From: Archivesica marissinica
Taxonomy: Eukaryota; Mollusca; Bivalvia; Venerida; Vesicomyidae
Direction: 5' to 3'
Length of the DNA stretch: 64,000 nucleotides
NCBI GenBank assembly: GCA_014843695.1
Contig: CM026390.1
Coordinates: 8,812,977-8,876,976 of the forward strand
A model generated the notes under the pieces. It saw only the letters and a list, made by a program, of their open reading frames with translations, made no database searches and was not told the origin of the DNA. How positions within the stretch are numbered: the first letter of the stretch is position 1; each line of letters begins with the position of its first letter. The position numbers and the translations under genes are program-made. This document shows positions 24,640-35,700 of the stretch, one piece after another.

Positions 24640-25215
24640 AGCGAGAAACAGAATACACTTAAATTGCAGAAGCATCCCTGGTGTTTGACATGTGCATTAC
24701 ACCGGTACATGTCACCTCGGTTTACAGTCATGTTTGAAAGACTGTACATGTCATTTTGGGGTGGGGAGGATTGATCCTGCGATCAGAGAGCAACGTGTTA
24801 ACAACTGAGTCACTAACCAATATAATGAACCGCATGGGTATTCCGGCCGATGCTAAACTAAATCGGACAGGTCAATATGCATTAACAATACCGCCTAACT
24901 GTGTTTACGACTAGTTATTGTCACTTCCGCCCACGTCATCAACCCGGGGGGACTGACCACTATTGTACATGCCGTTTGAACCCGGTTAAGACACCGGCTC
25001 TGAAAGCGAAACACTGGTTTCTGAAAATAATAACGTATCTGATCCGTTCATGACCTCTTTAGTGAATCAACATGTTTACCAAGTTTTTCTCTAGCAGTAC
25101 AATTCAACCATTCGGCCAAGGCCGAGTATCGGCAGTATCTCTATATCGATGTAATGAAAACAGCTGCTGATATGTGTATAGCGATATTGTTTCTGTTTAT
25201 ATAATATTGGTTTAC
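24640..25215. other. spacer with a degenerate tRNA-like fragment
   Basis: At 24758-24818 the reverse complement has TGACTCAGTTGTTAACACG and AGGATCAATCC, which resemble A and B boxes of a decayed tRNA-derived SINE head. Nothing else was recognised; the rest is single-copy. Confidence 0.45.
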
Positions 25216-25217
25216 AC

Positions 25218-25218
<1 letters not shown>

Positions 25219-25289
<71 letters not shown>
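25219..25289. repeat. (AT)n microsatellite
   Basis: About 35 uninterrupted AT dinucleotides directly abut the 5' end of the SINE at 25290. Confidence 0.97.
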
Positions 25290-25292
<3 letters not shown>

Positions 25293-25500
25293 GCGTCCGT
25301 GGTCCAGTGGTAGAGCGTCGGATTTGGACTCGAACGGTCCCGGGTTCGATACTCGGTCAGGCCACGTATGTAGTGTCATTGAGCAAGGCACCTCACACAC
25401 ATTGCTTAGTACTGGTTAATCGCTTAGGTCGGCTAAGCCTGCCCAGGAAAACATGTATACGTCCCCGAGAGGGGTTTGACATTAAAGGAACATATAACAA
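25290..25500 (+). mobile_element. tRNA-derived SINE, family 3
   Basis: Head: TGGTCCAGTGGTAGAGCG (A box, 25302) and GGGTTCGATAC (B box, near 25341). The body contains ATTGAGCAAGGCACCTCACA and the TTGCTTAGT motif, a layout I know from molluscan and other animal SINEs. It sits between an (AT)n run and a (CATA)n run; the latter is probably its expanded 3' tail. Confidence 0.75.
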
Positions 25501-25532
25501 CATACATACATACATACATACATACATACATG
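25501..25532. repeat. (CATA)n microsatellite
   Basis: Seven to eight CATA repeats follow the SINE and are likely its 3' tail repeat. Confidence 0.9.
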
Positions 25533-25971
25533 TGTCCTATTTATTTAATTGTATTAGTTATGCGGTTTGTCGCCTGTCACAATTTAGTAAGTCACAGTAC
25601 TCTAACGTTGTTTGCAATCTACAATTTATTCTAACGTCATTTCAGTCTTTATCATAAACATTAGTTGACGTTTGAAAATACAATGTATAACGATGATTGA
25701 CGTGTCACCATGGCAATTTACAATACAACCGTTCCTGACGCTTCACTGACAATTTATTGTAACATTATTATCAATGTGTGTAGTGAGTCGTTCCAGATGT
25801 GTACACAACATGGGCCATTAAAGGAAGTTGTGTTTCGGAAGTTTGCAATAATTTTGTTAATTGACATGTATTTAGTGACCTTGGAGCTGAGTTATTGTGA
25901 GTATGTCTTCGAAACCATTAGAGCACAATTTTAAAGTAATATTTTAAACTTTCTCGTAAACTTCTGTTTCT
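25533..25971. other. single-copy spacer
   Basis: A 74-codon frame (25710-25934) shows no recognisable domain or splice context and is not called as a gene. No element was recognised. Confidence 0.4.
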
Positions 25972-26094
25972 AAGTATAGGATATAAGCCGAAAACGATCC
26001 AATATGTTAAATATTGGACTGTATGAGGCGCGTTGCTCCGAAGACAGTATCGATATATTACATATTGAATCCGTTTGAGGCTTATATCTTACTT
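25972..26094. mobile_element. small foldback MITE
   Basis: The outer arms AAGTATAGGATATAAGCC (25972) and GGCTTATATCTTACTT (ending 26094) are inverted repeats, extended inward by GATCCAATATGTTAAATATT against its counterpart near 26055-26072. Total length is about 123 bp. No coding sequence; superfamily undetermined. Confidence 0.6.
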
Positions 26095-26399
26095 AAAACA
26101 CACACTTATACAACAAGATCCTATTAATTAAAATTGTTAATTTCGTACCGGTAGGCTTATTATTTAGCAAAGAGCTCTGGCCTTTTGACAGCAATACAAT
26201 ATTAATAATAATGAACTGAAAGTACAAAGGTATGACGTCACGACAGTGTTTTAATGGAGGAGAAGTGTCAGAGAAAGTGTTGCACTGTATGGGCAAATAG
26301 GCTGTTCTTGATACCTTTAAACTAGTATTGGATATCGTGGCCCACTGGTTTTTTTGGGTGAGTCATTAGTCATTTTATATTTTATTTGGATGATAGTAC

Positions 26400-27823
26400 A
26401 AGATACAAGGTTCTTTTACCGGTATATTTTAGCACCGATACATGAGATCCCGGGCGTGATATACAAGGTTCTTTTACCATTATATTTTAGCACCGATACA
26501 TGAGATCTCGGGCATGATATACAAGGTTCTTTTACCGGTATATTTTAGCACCGATACATGAGATCCCGGGCGTGATATACAAGGTTCTTTTACCGGTATA
26601 TTTTAGCACCGATACATGAGATATCGGGCATGATATACAAGGTTCTTCTACCGGTATATTTTAGCACCGATACATGAGATCCCGGGCGTGATATACAAGG
26701 TTCTTTTACCGGTATATTTTAGCACCGATACATGAGATCCCGGGCATGATATACAAGGTTCTTTTACCGGTATATTTTAGCACCGATACATGAGATCCCG
26801 GGCGTGATATACAAGGTTCTTTTACCGGTATATTTTAGCACCGATACATGAGATCCCGGGCGTGATATACAAGGTTCTTTTACCGGTATATTTTAGCACC
26901 GATACATGAGATACCGGGCGTGATATACAAGGTTCTTTTACCGGTATATTTTAGCACCGATACATGAGATCCCGGGCGTGATATACAAGGTTCTTTTACC
27001 GGTATATTTTAGCACCGATACATGAGATCCCGGGCGAAACAACCACCAAACACCAACAAAACCATGATATACAAGGTTCTTTTACCGGTATATTTTAGCA
27101 CCGATACATGAGATCCCGGCGTGATATACAAGGTTCTTTTACCGGTATATTTTAGCACCGATACATGAGATCCCGGGCGTGATATACAAGGTTCTTTTAC
27201 CGGTATATTTTAGCACCGATACATGAGATCCCGGGCGTGATATACAAGGTTCTTTTACCGGTATATTTTAGCACCGATACATGAGATCCCGGGCGTGATA
27301 TACAAGGTTCTTTTACCGGTATATTTTAGCACCGATACATGAGATCCCGGGCGTGATATACAAGGTTCTTTTACCGGTATATTTTAGCACCGATACATGA
27401 GATCCCGGGCGTGATATACAAGGTTCTTTTACCGGTATATTTTAGCACCGATACATGAGATCCCGGGCGTGATATACAAGGTTCTTTTACCGGTATATTT
27501 TAGCACCGATACATGAGATCCCGGGCGTGATATACAAGGTTCTTTTACCGGTATATTTTAGCACCGATACATGAGATCCCGGGCGTGATATACAAGGTTC
27601 TTTTACCGGTATATTTTAGCACCGATACATGAGATCCCGGGCGTGATATACAAGGTTCTTTTACCGGTATATTTTAGCACCGATACATGAGATCCCGGGC
27701 GTGATATACAAGGTTCTTCTACCGGTATATTTTAGCACCGATACATGAGATCCCGGGCGTGATATACAAGGTTCTTTTACCAGTATATTTTAGCACCGAT
27801 ACATGATATCTCGGGCGTGATAT
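26400..27823. repeat. 58-bp minisatellite, about 24 highly uniform copies
   Basis: The unit is GATATACAAGGTTCTTTTAC, CGGTATATTTTAGCACCGAT, ACATGAGATCCCGGGCGT. Copies are almost identical through the middle, and variant units (ATCTCGGGCAT) concentrate at both ends. A unique CA-rich insertion of about 28 bp sits at 27037-27064. Confidence 0.97.
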
Positions 27824-27856
27824 AGTGTCGGCTGAACGACTGTTTATATTATTATG

Positions 27857-27928
27857 ATCAGACCGGGGATCGAACCTGCGATCCATGGATTCGCAGTCCA
27901 ACGTATTAACCACTGAGTGGAGTCTCCG
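27857..27928 (-). mobile_element. tRNA-derived SINE head fragment
   Basis: The reverse complement shows CTCAGTGGTTAATACG (A box) and GGTTCGATCCCC (B box, 27864-27875 on the plus strand) with an anticodon-like arm TTGGACTGCGAATCC. Pairing of the acceptor stem is poor. It lies against the end of the 58-bp array. Confidence 0.6.
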
Positions 27929-27954
27929 TGGTCAAGGAGTTATGGTCGTTGACT

Positions 27955-28110
27955 TCAAATAAATTGGGGTGTCGAATTTGTTCATGTGAGGCTTGTAGGC
28001 AGTCGGTAGTTCTAACCGTGCCTGAAATACTGCCAGGAATGGCACCCGGGGTCTTCCTCCAGCAATAAGTATTGGAGAGTCGCCCAGTAGTGCGACTTTA
28101 AACCAAACCA
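27955..28110 (+). mobile_element. probable SINE body fragment
   Basis: GGCACCCGGGGTCTTCCTCC, GGAGAGTCGCCC and GCGACTTTAAACCAAACC resemble the 3' region of molluscan SINEs as I remember them. No head is present on this strand. Assignment is tentative. Confidence 0.4.
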
Positions 28111-28322
28111 TAATTCACACGTATAGTGATCAGACAGCTATCATTATTAAAGGATTTGGAATATGGCAACTAAATATTGCTATATTATTGGCGATCGATT
28201 AAACACTTCATAACTAAAACTAATAAGGCCAAATTGTGTTCGATTCTGATCTCCAGCACTACCCCAATAGTTTACATGGCCTAATTAAAAGGTTAGTTTT
28301 AATAGCGTATACAGATTTATTT

Positions 28323-28460
28323 GAGCTCGATTGCGAAACAAGTTCTTACAACTTATATTAATCCCTCTCGAGACCTCATTCCTGGTGGAATCCATCTCTT
28401 CGATGAGTGAGAAAAGGCATGTTTAATGCCTTGGCTAAGGGCACAATCGTAACAGTTCCT
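28323..28460 (-). mobile_element. 5'-truncated copy of SINE family 2
   Basis: It shares with 15965-16180 the minus-strand motifs TTACGATTGTGCCCTTAGCC, GGAATGAGGTCTCGAGAG and a 3' end TAAGAACTTGTTTCGCAATC. The tRNA-like head is missing; 5' truncation is the normal fate of incomplete reverse transcription. Confidence 0.75.
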
Positions 28461-28644
28461 GTTATTTTTAAGCAAACCAATGTCGGTGGAACTGTACTGT
28501 TCTGCTTAGCAAGCAGTCGTTGCTAGCCTGGTCAGTCATATAAATATATTTTAACACCGATACCATTAATTGAGCCGTATTGAGTTAATCGACATACTGG
28601 AACCCAGGCTAAGTCGTTGCACACCAGACATTCTAATAATATAA

Positions 28645-28889
28645 TTAACCCTTTCAACACCACATACCTCTAAATAAATAGGCTTACAAAAAGTGTAGAT
28701 CCAGATGAGCCGGCTCGTGACGAGCCGTCTCATCAGGATCTGCACTTTTTGCCAGTGATATGACTATTTTTAGACATAATTACCCATTTTGATAAATGAA
28801 CTTGTCCAAATGTGATTTTCTGATTCATTTATTGGTTTATGAATATCATGGACCAGTCCATGTGAGTTACTTGGTGTTGAATGGGTTAA
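28645..28889. mobile_element. intact piggyBac-like MITE (237 bp, TTAA flanks)
   Basis: TTAA at 28645-28648 and 28886-28889 flank inverted termini CCCTTTCAACACCA and TTGGTGTTGAATGGG. The TTAA target plus CCC/GGG ends is the hallmark of piggyBac-type elements. The interior holds a strong palindrome (GATCCAGATGAGCCGGCTCG against CGAGCCGTCTCATCAGGATC, about 28706-28750). Its right-terminal 46 bp (28843-28889) are, in reverse complement, one unit of the array at 1-10586. It encodes no protein. Confidence 0.88.
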
Positions 28890-29039
28890 TAAACATATTC
28901 CCACCAAACGATATATTCAATATTCATATAATCTACACGCTTTCTATATGAGAACATTCTGACAGTCGTTTAAGTTCAATATAATGATTGTTTATTCTTG
29001 TGTTGACATTTTGATAATGTCTTGCTTTCATTTATATTG

Positions 29040-29165
29040 TTATGCAGGAATTAAGTGACAAATAGGCTCATCGGGCCGGGTGCATCTTAAAGTTGTGTAA
29101 ATATTTTGTATTGAATGTTTATGTTTGCATATGTCACTTTAATAAAAACTTACTTACTTATTCAA
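29040..29165 (+). mobile_element. possible LINE-type 3' end
   Basis: GGCTCATCGGGCCGGGTGCA followed by GTCACTTTAATAAAAACTTA and a TTAC-repeat end looks like the 3' tail of a truncated non-LTR retrotransposon. No coding sequence is left. Tentative. Confidence 0.35.
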
Positions 29166-29170
29166 CTTAA

Positions 29171-29380
29171 TAGTTTAAACTTTATTTTTTGTACAAGCAA
29201 GTTCTAAAACCTTATATTAATCCCTCTCGTTGGCGTGGATGAAATCGTATCTGTGGTAATTCGTGTGGGATAACCCAGGTTGCATTGGTGAGAAACGAGC
29301 GCGCTAACCACTGCGCTAACCACTGCACTAACCACTGCCGCTAACCACTGCGCGCTAACCACTGCGCTAATCGGACAGCC
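29171..29380 (-). mobile_element. minus-strand SINE of the 13.7-kb family with multiplied A box
   Basis: The minus strand starts GGCTGTCCGATTAGCGCAGT as at 13739, shares TTCTCACCAATGCAACC, CCACACGAAT, ATTAATATAAG, and ends AATAAAGTTTAAACTA. Compared with 13739-13986 it lacks the B box distal half and the V-type block. The A-box segment is repeated five times. Confidence 0.85.
29299..29372 (-). repeat. five-copy 12-15 bp repeat of the SINE A box
   Basis: CTAACCACTG occurs five times (with CGCG, CG, CA, CCG, CGCG spacers) before the SINE end TAATCGGACAGCC. The single-copy form is in the SINE at 13739. Replication slippage within the polymerase III promoter is the likely cause. Confidence 0.85.
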
Positions 29381-29427
29381 AAATTTATTCAATTTGACCA
29401 CTGTATTTTTATTTTGACTGTTTTCAG

Positions 29428-29488
29428 AGGTTATGATCCACGAAGAGTGAGATTAGCATGTAGAAAGAAGAAAAGACGGCGTAGTGAG
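29428..29488 (+). CDS. second exon of the CBX-like gene (basic segment)
   Basis: This 61-nt open stretch lies between a polypyrimidine acceptor (TTTTTATTTTGACTGTTTTCAG ending 29427 is shown here in part: TTTTGACTGTTTTCAG) and the donor GTTAGT (29489). With the phase left by 14826-14891 it completes a GAA codon, then encodes GYDPRRVRLACRKKKRRRSE and ends on a complete codon. The other frames are closed. In CBX proteins the chromodomain is followed by a basic, AT-hook-like tract, which fits the KKKRRR run. No chromodomain residues are in this exon, so the link rests on phase, strand, splice signals and composition. The next exon was not found downstream. Confidence 0.6.
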
Positions 29489-29594
29489 GTTAGTATTTGG
29501 ATTCGTGTTAATTGGATCCGGTGCCAGTTTTCTGGACGAATGTGAATTTATGTGATAACAATGAATACTATGTAGTATAAGTATTATAGATTAT

Positions 29595-29826
29595 AGATAA
29601 TCTACGTATCTTCCATACATATATATACTAACATTTCCCCCGATAATCTACGTATCTTCCATATATATATATACTATCATTTCCCCGATAATCTACGTAT
29701 CTTCCATATATATATACACTATCATTTCCCCGATAATCTACGTATCTTCCATATATATATACACTATCATTTCCCCGATAATCTACGCATCTTCCATATA
29801 TATATACACTATCATTTCCCCGATAA
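29595..29826. repeat. 45-bp minisatellite, about five copies, cut by gap
   Basis: The unit is GATAATCTACGTATCTTCCA + TATATATATACACTATCATT + TCCCC. It is cut by the assembly gap at 29827, so the true length is unknown. Confidence 0.93.
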
Positions 29827-30826
29827 NNNNNNNNNNNNNNNNNNNNNNNNNNNNNNNNNNNNNNNNNNNNNNNNNNNNNNNNNNNNNNNNNNNNNNNNNN
29901 NNNNNNNNNNNNNNNNNNNNNNNNNNNNNNNNNNNNNNNNNNNNNNNNNNNNNNNNNNNNNNNNNNNNNNNNNNNNNNNNNNNNNNNNNNNNNNNNNNNN
30001 NNNNNNNNNNNNNNNNNNNNNNNNNNNNNNNNNNNNNNNNNNNNNNNNNNNNNNNNNNNNNNNNNNNNNNNNNNNNNNNNNNNNNNNNNNNNNNNNNNNN
30101 NNNNNNNNNNNNNNNNNNNNNNNNNNNNNNNNNNNNNNNNNNNNNNNNNNNNNNNNNNNNNNNNNNNNNNNNNNNNNNNNNNNNNNNNNNNNNNNNNNNN
30201 NNNNNNNNNNNNNNNNNNNNNNNNNNNNNNNNNNNNNNNNNNNNNNNNNNNNNNNNNNNNNNNNNNNNNNNNNNNNNNNNNNNNNNNNNNNNNNNNNNNN
30301 NNNNNNNNNNNNNNNNNNNNNNNNNNNNNNNNNNNNNNNNNNNNNNNNNNNNNNNNNNNNNNNNNNNNNNNNNNNNNNNNNNNNNNNNNNNNNNNNNNNN
30401 NNNNNNNNNNNNNNNNNNNNNNNNNNNNNNNNNNNNNNNNNNNNNNNNNNNNNNNNNNNNNNNNNNNNNNNNNNNNNNNNNNNNNNNNNNNNNNNNNNNN
30501 NNNNNNNNNNNNNNNNNNNNNNNNNNNNNNNNNNNNNNNNNNNNNNNNNNNNNNNNNNNNNNNNNNNNNNNNNNNNNNNNNNNNNNNNNNNNNNNNNNNN
30601 NNNNNNNNNNNNNNNNNNNNNNNNNNNNNNNNNNNNNNNNNNNNNNNNNNNNNNNNNNNNNNNNNNNNNNNNNNNNNNNNNNNNNNNNNNNNNNNNNNNN
30701 NNNNNNNNNNNNNNNNNNNNNNNNNNNNNNNNNNNNNNNNNNNNNNNNNNNNNNNNNNNNNNNNNNNNNNNNNNNNNNNNNNNNNNNNNNNNNNNNNNNN
30801 NNNNNNNNNNNNNNNNNNNNNNNNNN
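29827..30826. other. assembly gap of exactly 1000 N
   Basis: A round gap size means an arbitrary placeholder. It lies between a 45-bp array and a 19-bp array, so missing tandem repeat sequence is likely. Confidence 0.99.
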
Positions 30827-32405
30827 TGTTTATTAAGTGCACACCTGTTTATTAAGTCCACACCTGTTTATTAAGTCCACAACTGTTTATTAAGTCCATA
30901 CCTGTTTATTAAGTCCACAACTGTTTATTAAGTCCACACCTGTTTATTAAGTCCACAACTGTTTATTAAGTCCACACCTGTTTATTAAGTCCACACCTGT
31001 TTATTAAGTGCATACCTGTTTATTAAGTGCACACCTGTTTATTAAGTGCACACCTGTTTATTAAGTCCACACCTGTTTATTAAGTCCACAACTGTTTATT
31101 AAGTCCATACCTGTTTATTAAGTCCACAACTGTTTATTAAGTCCACACCTGTTTATTAAGTCCACAACTGTTTATTAAGTCCACAGCTGCTTATTAAGTC
31201 CGCAACTGCTTATTAAGTCCATAGCTGCTTATTAAGTCCACAGCTGCTTATTAAGTCCGCAACTGCTTATTAAGTCCACAGCTGCTTATTAAGTCCGCAA
31301 CTGCTTATTAAGTCCATAGCTGCTTATTAAGTCCACAGCTGCTTATTAAGTCCGCAACTGCTTATTAAGTCCACAACTGCTTATTAAGTCCACAGCTGCT
31401 TATTAAGTCCACATCTGCTTATTAAGTCCACATCTGCTTATTAAGTCCACAGCTGCTTATTAAGTCCACATCTGCTTATTAAGTCCACATCTGCTTATTA
31501 AGTCCACAACTGCTTATTAAATCCACAACTGCTTATTAAGTCCACAGCTGCTTATTAAGTCCACAGTTATATATTAAGTCCACATCTACTTATTACGTCC
31601 ATAACTGCTTATTAAGTCCACAACTGCTTATTAAGTCCACAACTGTTTATTAAGTCCACAACTGTTTATTAAGTCCATAACTGTTTATTAAGTCCACAAC
31701 TGCTTATTAAGTCCACAACTGCTTATTAAGTCCACAACTGCTTATTAAGTCCACAACTGTTTATTAAGTCCACAACTGTTTATTAAGTCCACAACTGCTT
31801 ATTAAGTCCACAACTGTTTATTAAGTCCACAACTGTTTATTAAGTCCACACCTGTTTATTAAGTCCACATCTGTTTATTAAGTCCACAACTGCTTATTAA
31901 GTCCACATCTGTTTATTAAGTCCACATCTGCTTATTAAGTCCACATCTGCTTATTAAGTCCACAACTGCTTATTAAGTCCACAACTGCTTATTAAGTCCA
32001 CACCTGTTTATTAAGTCCACAACTGTTTATTAAGTCCACAACTGCTTATTAAGTCCACACCTGTTTATTAAGTCCACATCTGTTTATTAAGTCCACAACT
32101 GCTTATTAAGTCCACAACTGTTTATTAAGTCCACAACTGTTTATTAAGTCCATAACTGCTTATTAAGTCCACAACTGTTTATTAAGTCCACACCTGTTTA
32201 TTAAGTCCACAACTGTTTATTAAGTCCACACCTGTTTATTAAGTCCACATCTGTTTATTAAGTCCACACCTGTTTATTAAGTCCACAACTATTTATTAAG
32301 TCCACACCTGTTTATTAAGTCCACAACTGTTTATTAAGTCCACACCTGTTTATTAAGTCCACATCTGTTTATTAAGTCCACAACTGTTTATTAAGTCCAC
32401 AAATG
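30827..32405. repeat. 19-bp minisatellite, about 83 copies
   Basis: The unit is CTGTTTATTAAGTCCACAA. A central block (31190-31560) uses CTGCTTATTAAGTCC variants. It begins in the gap. No coding potential. Confidence 0.97.
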
Positions 32406-32433
32406 TGTCCCATTCACACGTAAACAGAAGCAA

Positions 32434-32710
32434 ATTTAAGGCGTGAATTGTACACGTCGGGGTTAATGAGTGATTGGTACACGTCGGGGTTAAGCATGAA
32501 TGGTACAGGTCGGGGTTAAGGCGTGAATGGTACACGTCGGGGTTAAGGCATGCATGGTACACGTCAGGGTTAAGGCATGAATGGTACACGTCGGGGTTAA
32601 GGCATGGATGGTACACGTCGGGGTTAAGGCGTGAATGGTACACGTCGGGGTTAAGGCGTGAATTGTACACGTCGGGGTTAAGGCGAGAATGGTACACGTT
32701 TGGGTCAAGC
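32434..32710. repeat. 27-bp minisatellite, ten copies
   Basis: The unit is GTGAATGGTACACGTCGGGG + TTAAGGC at 27-bp spacing. Being a multiple of three, it leaves open frames on both strands, which are spurious. Confidence 0.95.
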
Positions 32711-32735
32711 ATCGCCTGGAGAGCGACCTTTGGCC

Positions 32736-35700
32736 CCTCAGTGCCGTGTGCACACTCTATCTACTACACGTATATATAAACTCAGTGCCGTGTGTACACC
32801 CTACTACATGTATATATAAACTCAGTGCCGTGTGTACACTCTACTAAATGTATATATAAACTCAATGACGTGCATACACCCTACTACATGTATGTATAAA
32901 CTCAGTGCCGTGTGCACACCCAACTACATGTATATATAAACTCAGTGCCGTGTGTACACTCTACTACATGTATATATAAACGCAATGCAGTGTATACACC
33001 CTATTACATGTATATATAAACTCAGTGCCGTGTGTAAACCCTACTACATGTATATATAAACTCAGTGCCGTGTGCACACCCAACTACATGTATATATAAA
33101 CTCAGTGCCGTGTGTACACTCTACTACATGTATATATAAACGCAATGCAGTGTATACACCCTATTACATGTATATATAAACTCAGTGCCGTGTGTAAACC
33201 CTACTACATGTATATATAAACTCAGTGCCGTGTGCACACCCAACTACATGTATATATAAACTCAGTGCCGTGTGTACACTCTACTACATGTATATATAAA
33301 CGCAATGCAGTGTATACACCCTATTACATGTATATATATGCCGTGTGTACACTCTACAACATGTATATATATGCCGTGTACACTCTATACATGTATATAT
33401 ATATATAATATATATATATATATAATATATATATATAATATATAATATATATATATATATGCCGTGTGCACCCTACTACATGTATATATAAACTCAGTGC
33501 CGTGTGTACACCCTACTGCATGTATATATAAACTCAGTGCCTTGTGTACACCCTACTACATGTATATATAAATTCAGTGCCGTGTGTACACCCTACTACA
33601 TGTATATATATATATGCCGTGTATACACCCTACTACATGTATTTATAAAGTCAGTGCCGTGTGTACACACTACTACATGTATATATGCCGTGTGTACACT
33701 CTACTACATGTATATATATGCCGTGTGTACACCCAACTACATGTATATATAAACTGAGTGCCGTGTGTACACTCTACTACATGGATATATATGCCGTGTG
33801 TACACTCTATTACATGTAAATATATGCCGTGTGTACACTTTACTACATGTAAATATATGCCGTATACACTCTACTACATGTATATATATGTCATGTGTAC
33901 ACTCTACTACATGTATATATATGTCATGTGTACACTCTACTACATGTATATATATGCCGTGTGTACACTCTACTGCATGTATATATATATATATATATGC
34001 CGTGTGCACCCTACTGCATGTATATATAAACTCAGTGCCGTGTTTGCACCCTACTACATGTATATATATATGCCGTGTGTACACTCTACTACATGTATAT
34101 ATATGCCGTGTGTACACCCTACTACATGTATATAAACTCAGTGCCGTGTGTACACCCTACTACATATATATAAACTCAGTGCCGTGTGTACACCCTACTA
34201 CATGTATATATATATGCCGTGTGTACATTCTACTACATGTATATATATATGCCGTGTGTACATTCTACTACATGTATATATATATGCCGTGTGTAAACTC
34301 TACAACATGTATATATAAACTCAATGCCGTGTGTACACCGTACTACATGTATGTATATGCCGTGTGTTCACTCTACTACATGTATATATGAATTCAGTGC
34401 CGTGTGTACACCCTACTACATATATATATATAAACTCAGTGCCGTGTGTACACCCTACTACTTATATATATATATGCCGTGTGTACACCATACGACATGT
34501 ATATATAAAGTCAGTGCCGTGTATACACTCTACTACATGTATATATATGCTGTGTATACACCCTACTACATGTATATATAAACTCAGTGCCGTGTGTAAA
34601 CCCTACTACATGTATATATAAACTCAGTGCCGTGTGTACACCTTACTACATGTATATATCAACTCAATGTCGTGTGTACACACTACTACATGTATATATA
34701 AACCCAGTGCCGTGTGTACACCCTACAACATGTATATATAAACTCAGTGCCGTGTATACACCCTACTACATGTATATATATGCCGTGTATACACACTACT
34801 ACATGTATATATAAATTCAGTGCCGTGTGTACATCTACTACATGTATATATATGCCGTGTATACACTCTACTACATGTATATATAAATTCAGTGCCGTGT
34901 GTACATCTACTACATGTATATATATGCCGTTTGTACACTCTACTACATGTATATATATGCCGTGTGTACACCCTACTACATGTATATATAAACACAGTGC
35001 CGTGTGTACACCCTACTACATGTATATATAAACTCAGTGCCGTGTGTACACCCTACTACATGTATATATAAACTCAGTGCCGTGTGTACACCTTACTACA
35101 TGTATATATAAACTCAGTGTCGTGTGTACACCCTACTACATGTATATATAAACTCATTGCCGTGTATACACACTACTACATGTATATATATATGCCGTGT
35201 GTACACCTTACTACATGTATATATATATGCCGTGTGTTCACTCTACTACATGTATATAAATATATGCCGTGTGTACACCCTACTACATGTATATATAAAG
35301 TCAGTGCCCTGTGTACACACTACTGCATGTATATATATGCCGTGCGTTCACTCTACTACATGTATATATATGCCGTGTGTTCACTCTACTACATGTATAT
35401 ATATGCCGTGTGTTCACTCTACTACATGTATATATATGCCGTGTGTTCATTCTACTACATGTATATAAATGCCGTGTGTTCATTCTACTACATGTATATA
35501 TATGCCGTGTGTTCACTCTACTACATGTATATATATGCCGTGTGTACACCCTACTACATGTATATATATGCCGTGTATACACTCCACTACATGTATATAT
35601 AAACTCAATGCCGTGTGTACACCCTACTACATGTATATATATGCCGTGTGTACACTCTACTCCATGTATATATATGCCGTGTGCACCCTACTACATGTAT

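Larger units (their letters stand above)
14892..29427 (+). other. putative 14.5-kb intron of the CBX-like gene, packed with repeats
   Basis: It is bounded by GTAAGT at 14892 and TTTTCAG ending at 29427. The two bounding exons are phase-compatible: two trailing bases GA plus one leading base A make a GAA codon. The interval contains four minisatellites, at least seven SINE or tRNA-like pieces and three MITEs, with no other exon recognised. Joining of the two exons is inferred; RNA data would be needed to show it. Confidence 0.6.

Noticed and set aside
29628..30861. Frames through the N gap
   Set aside because: Made of N; no information.
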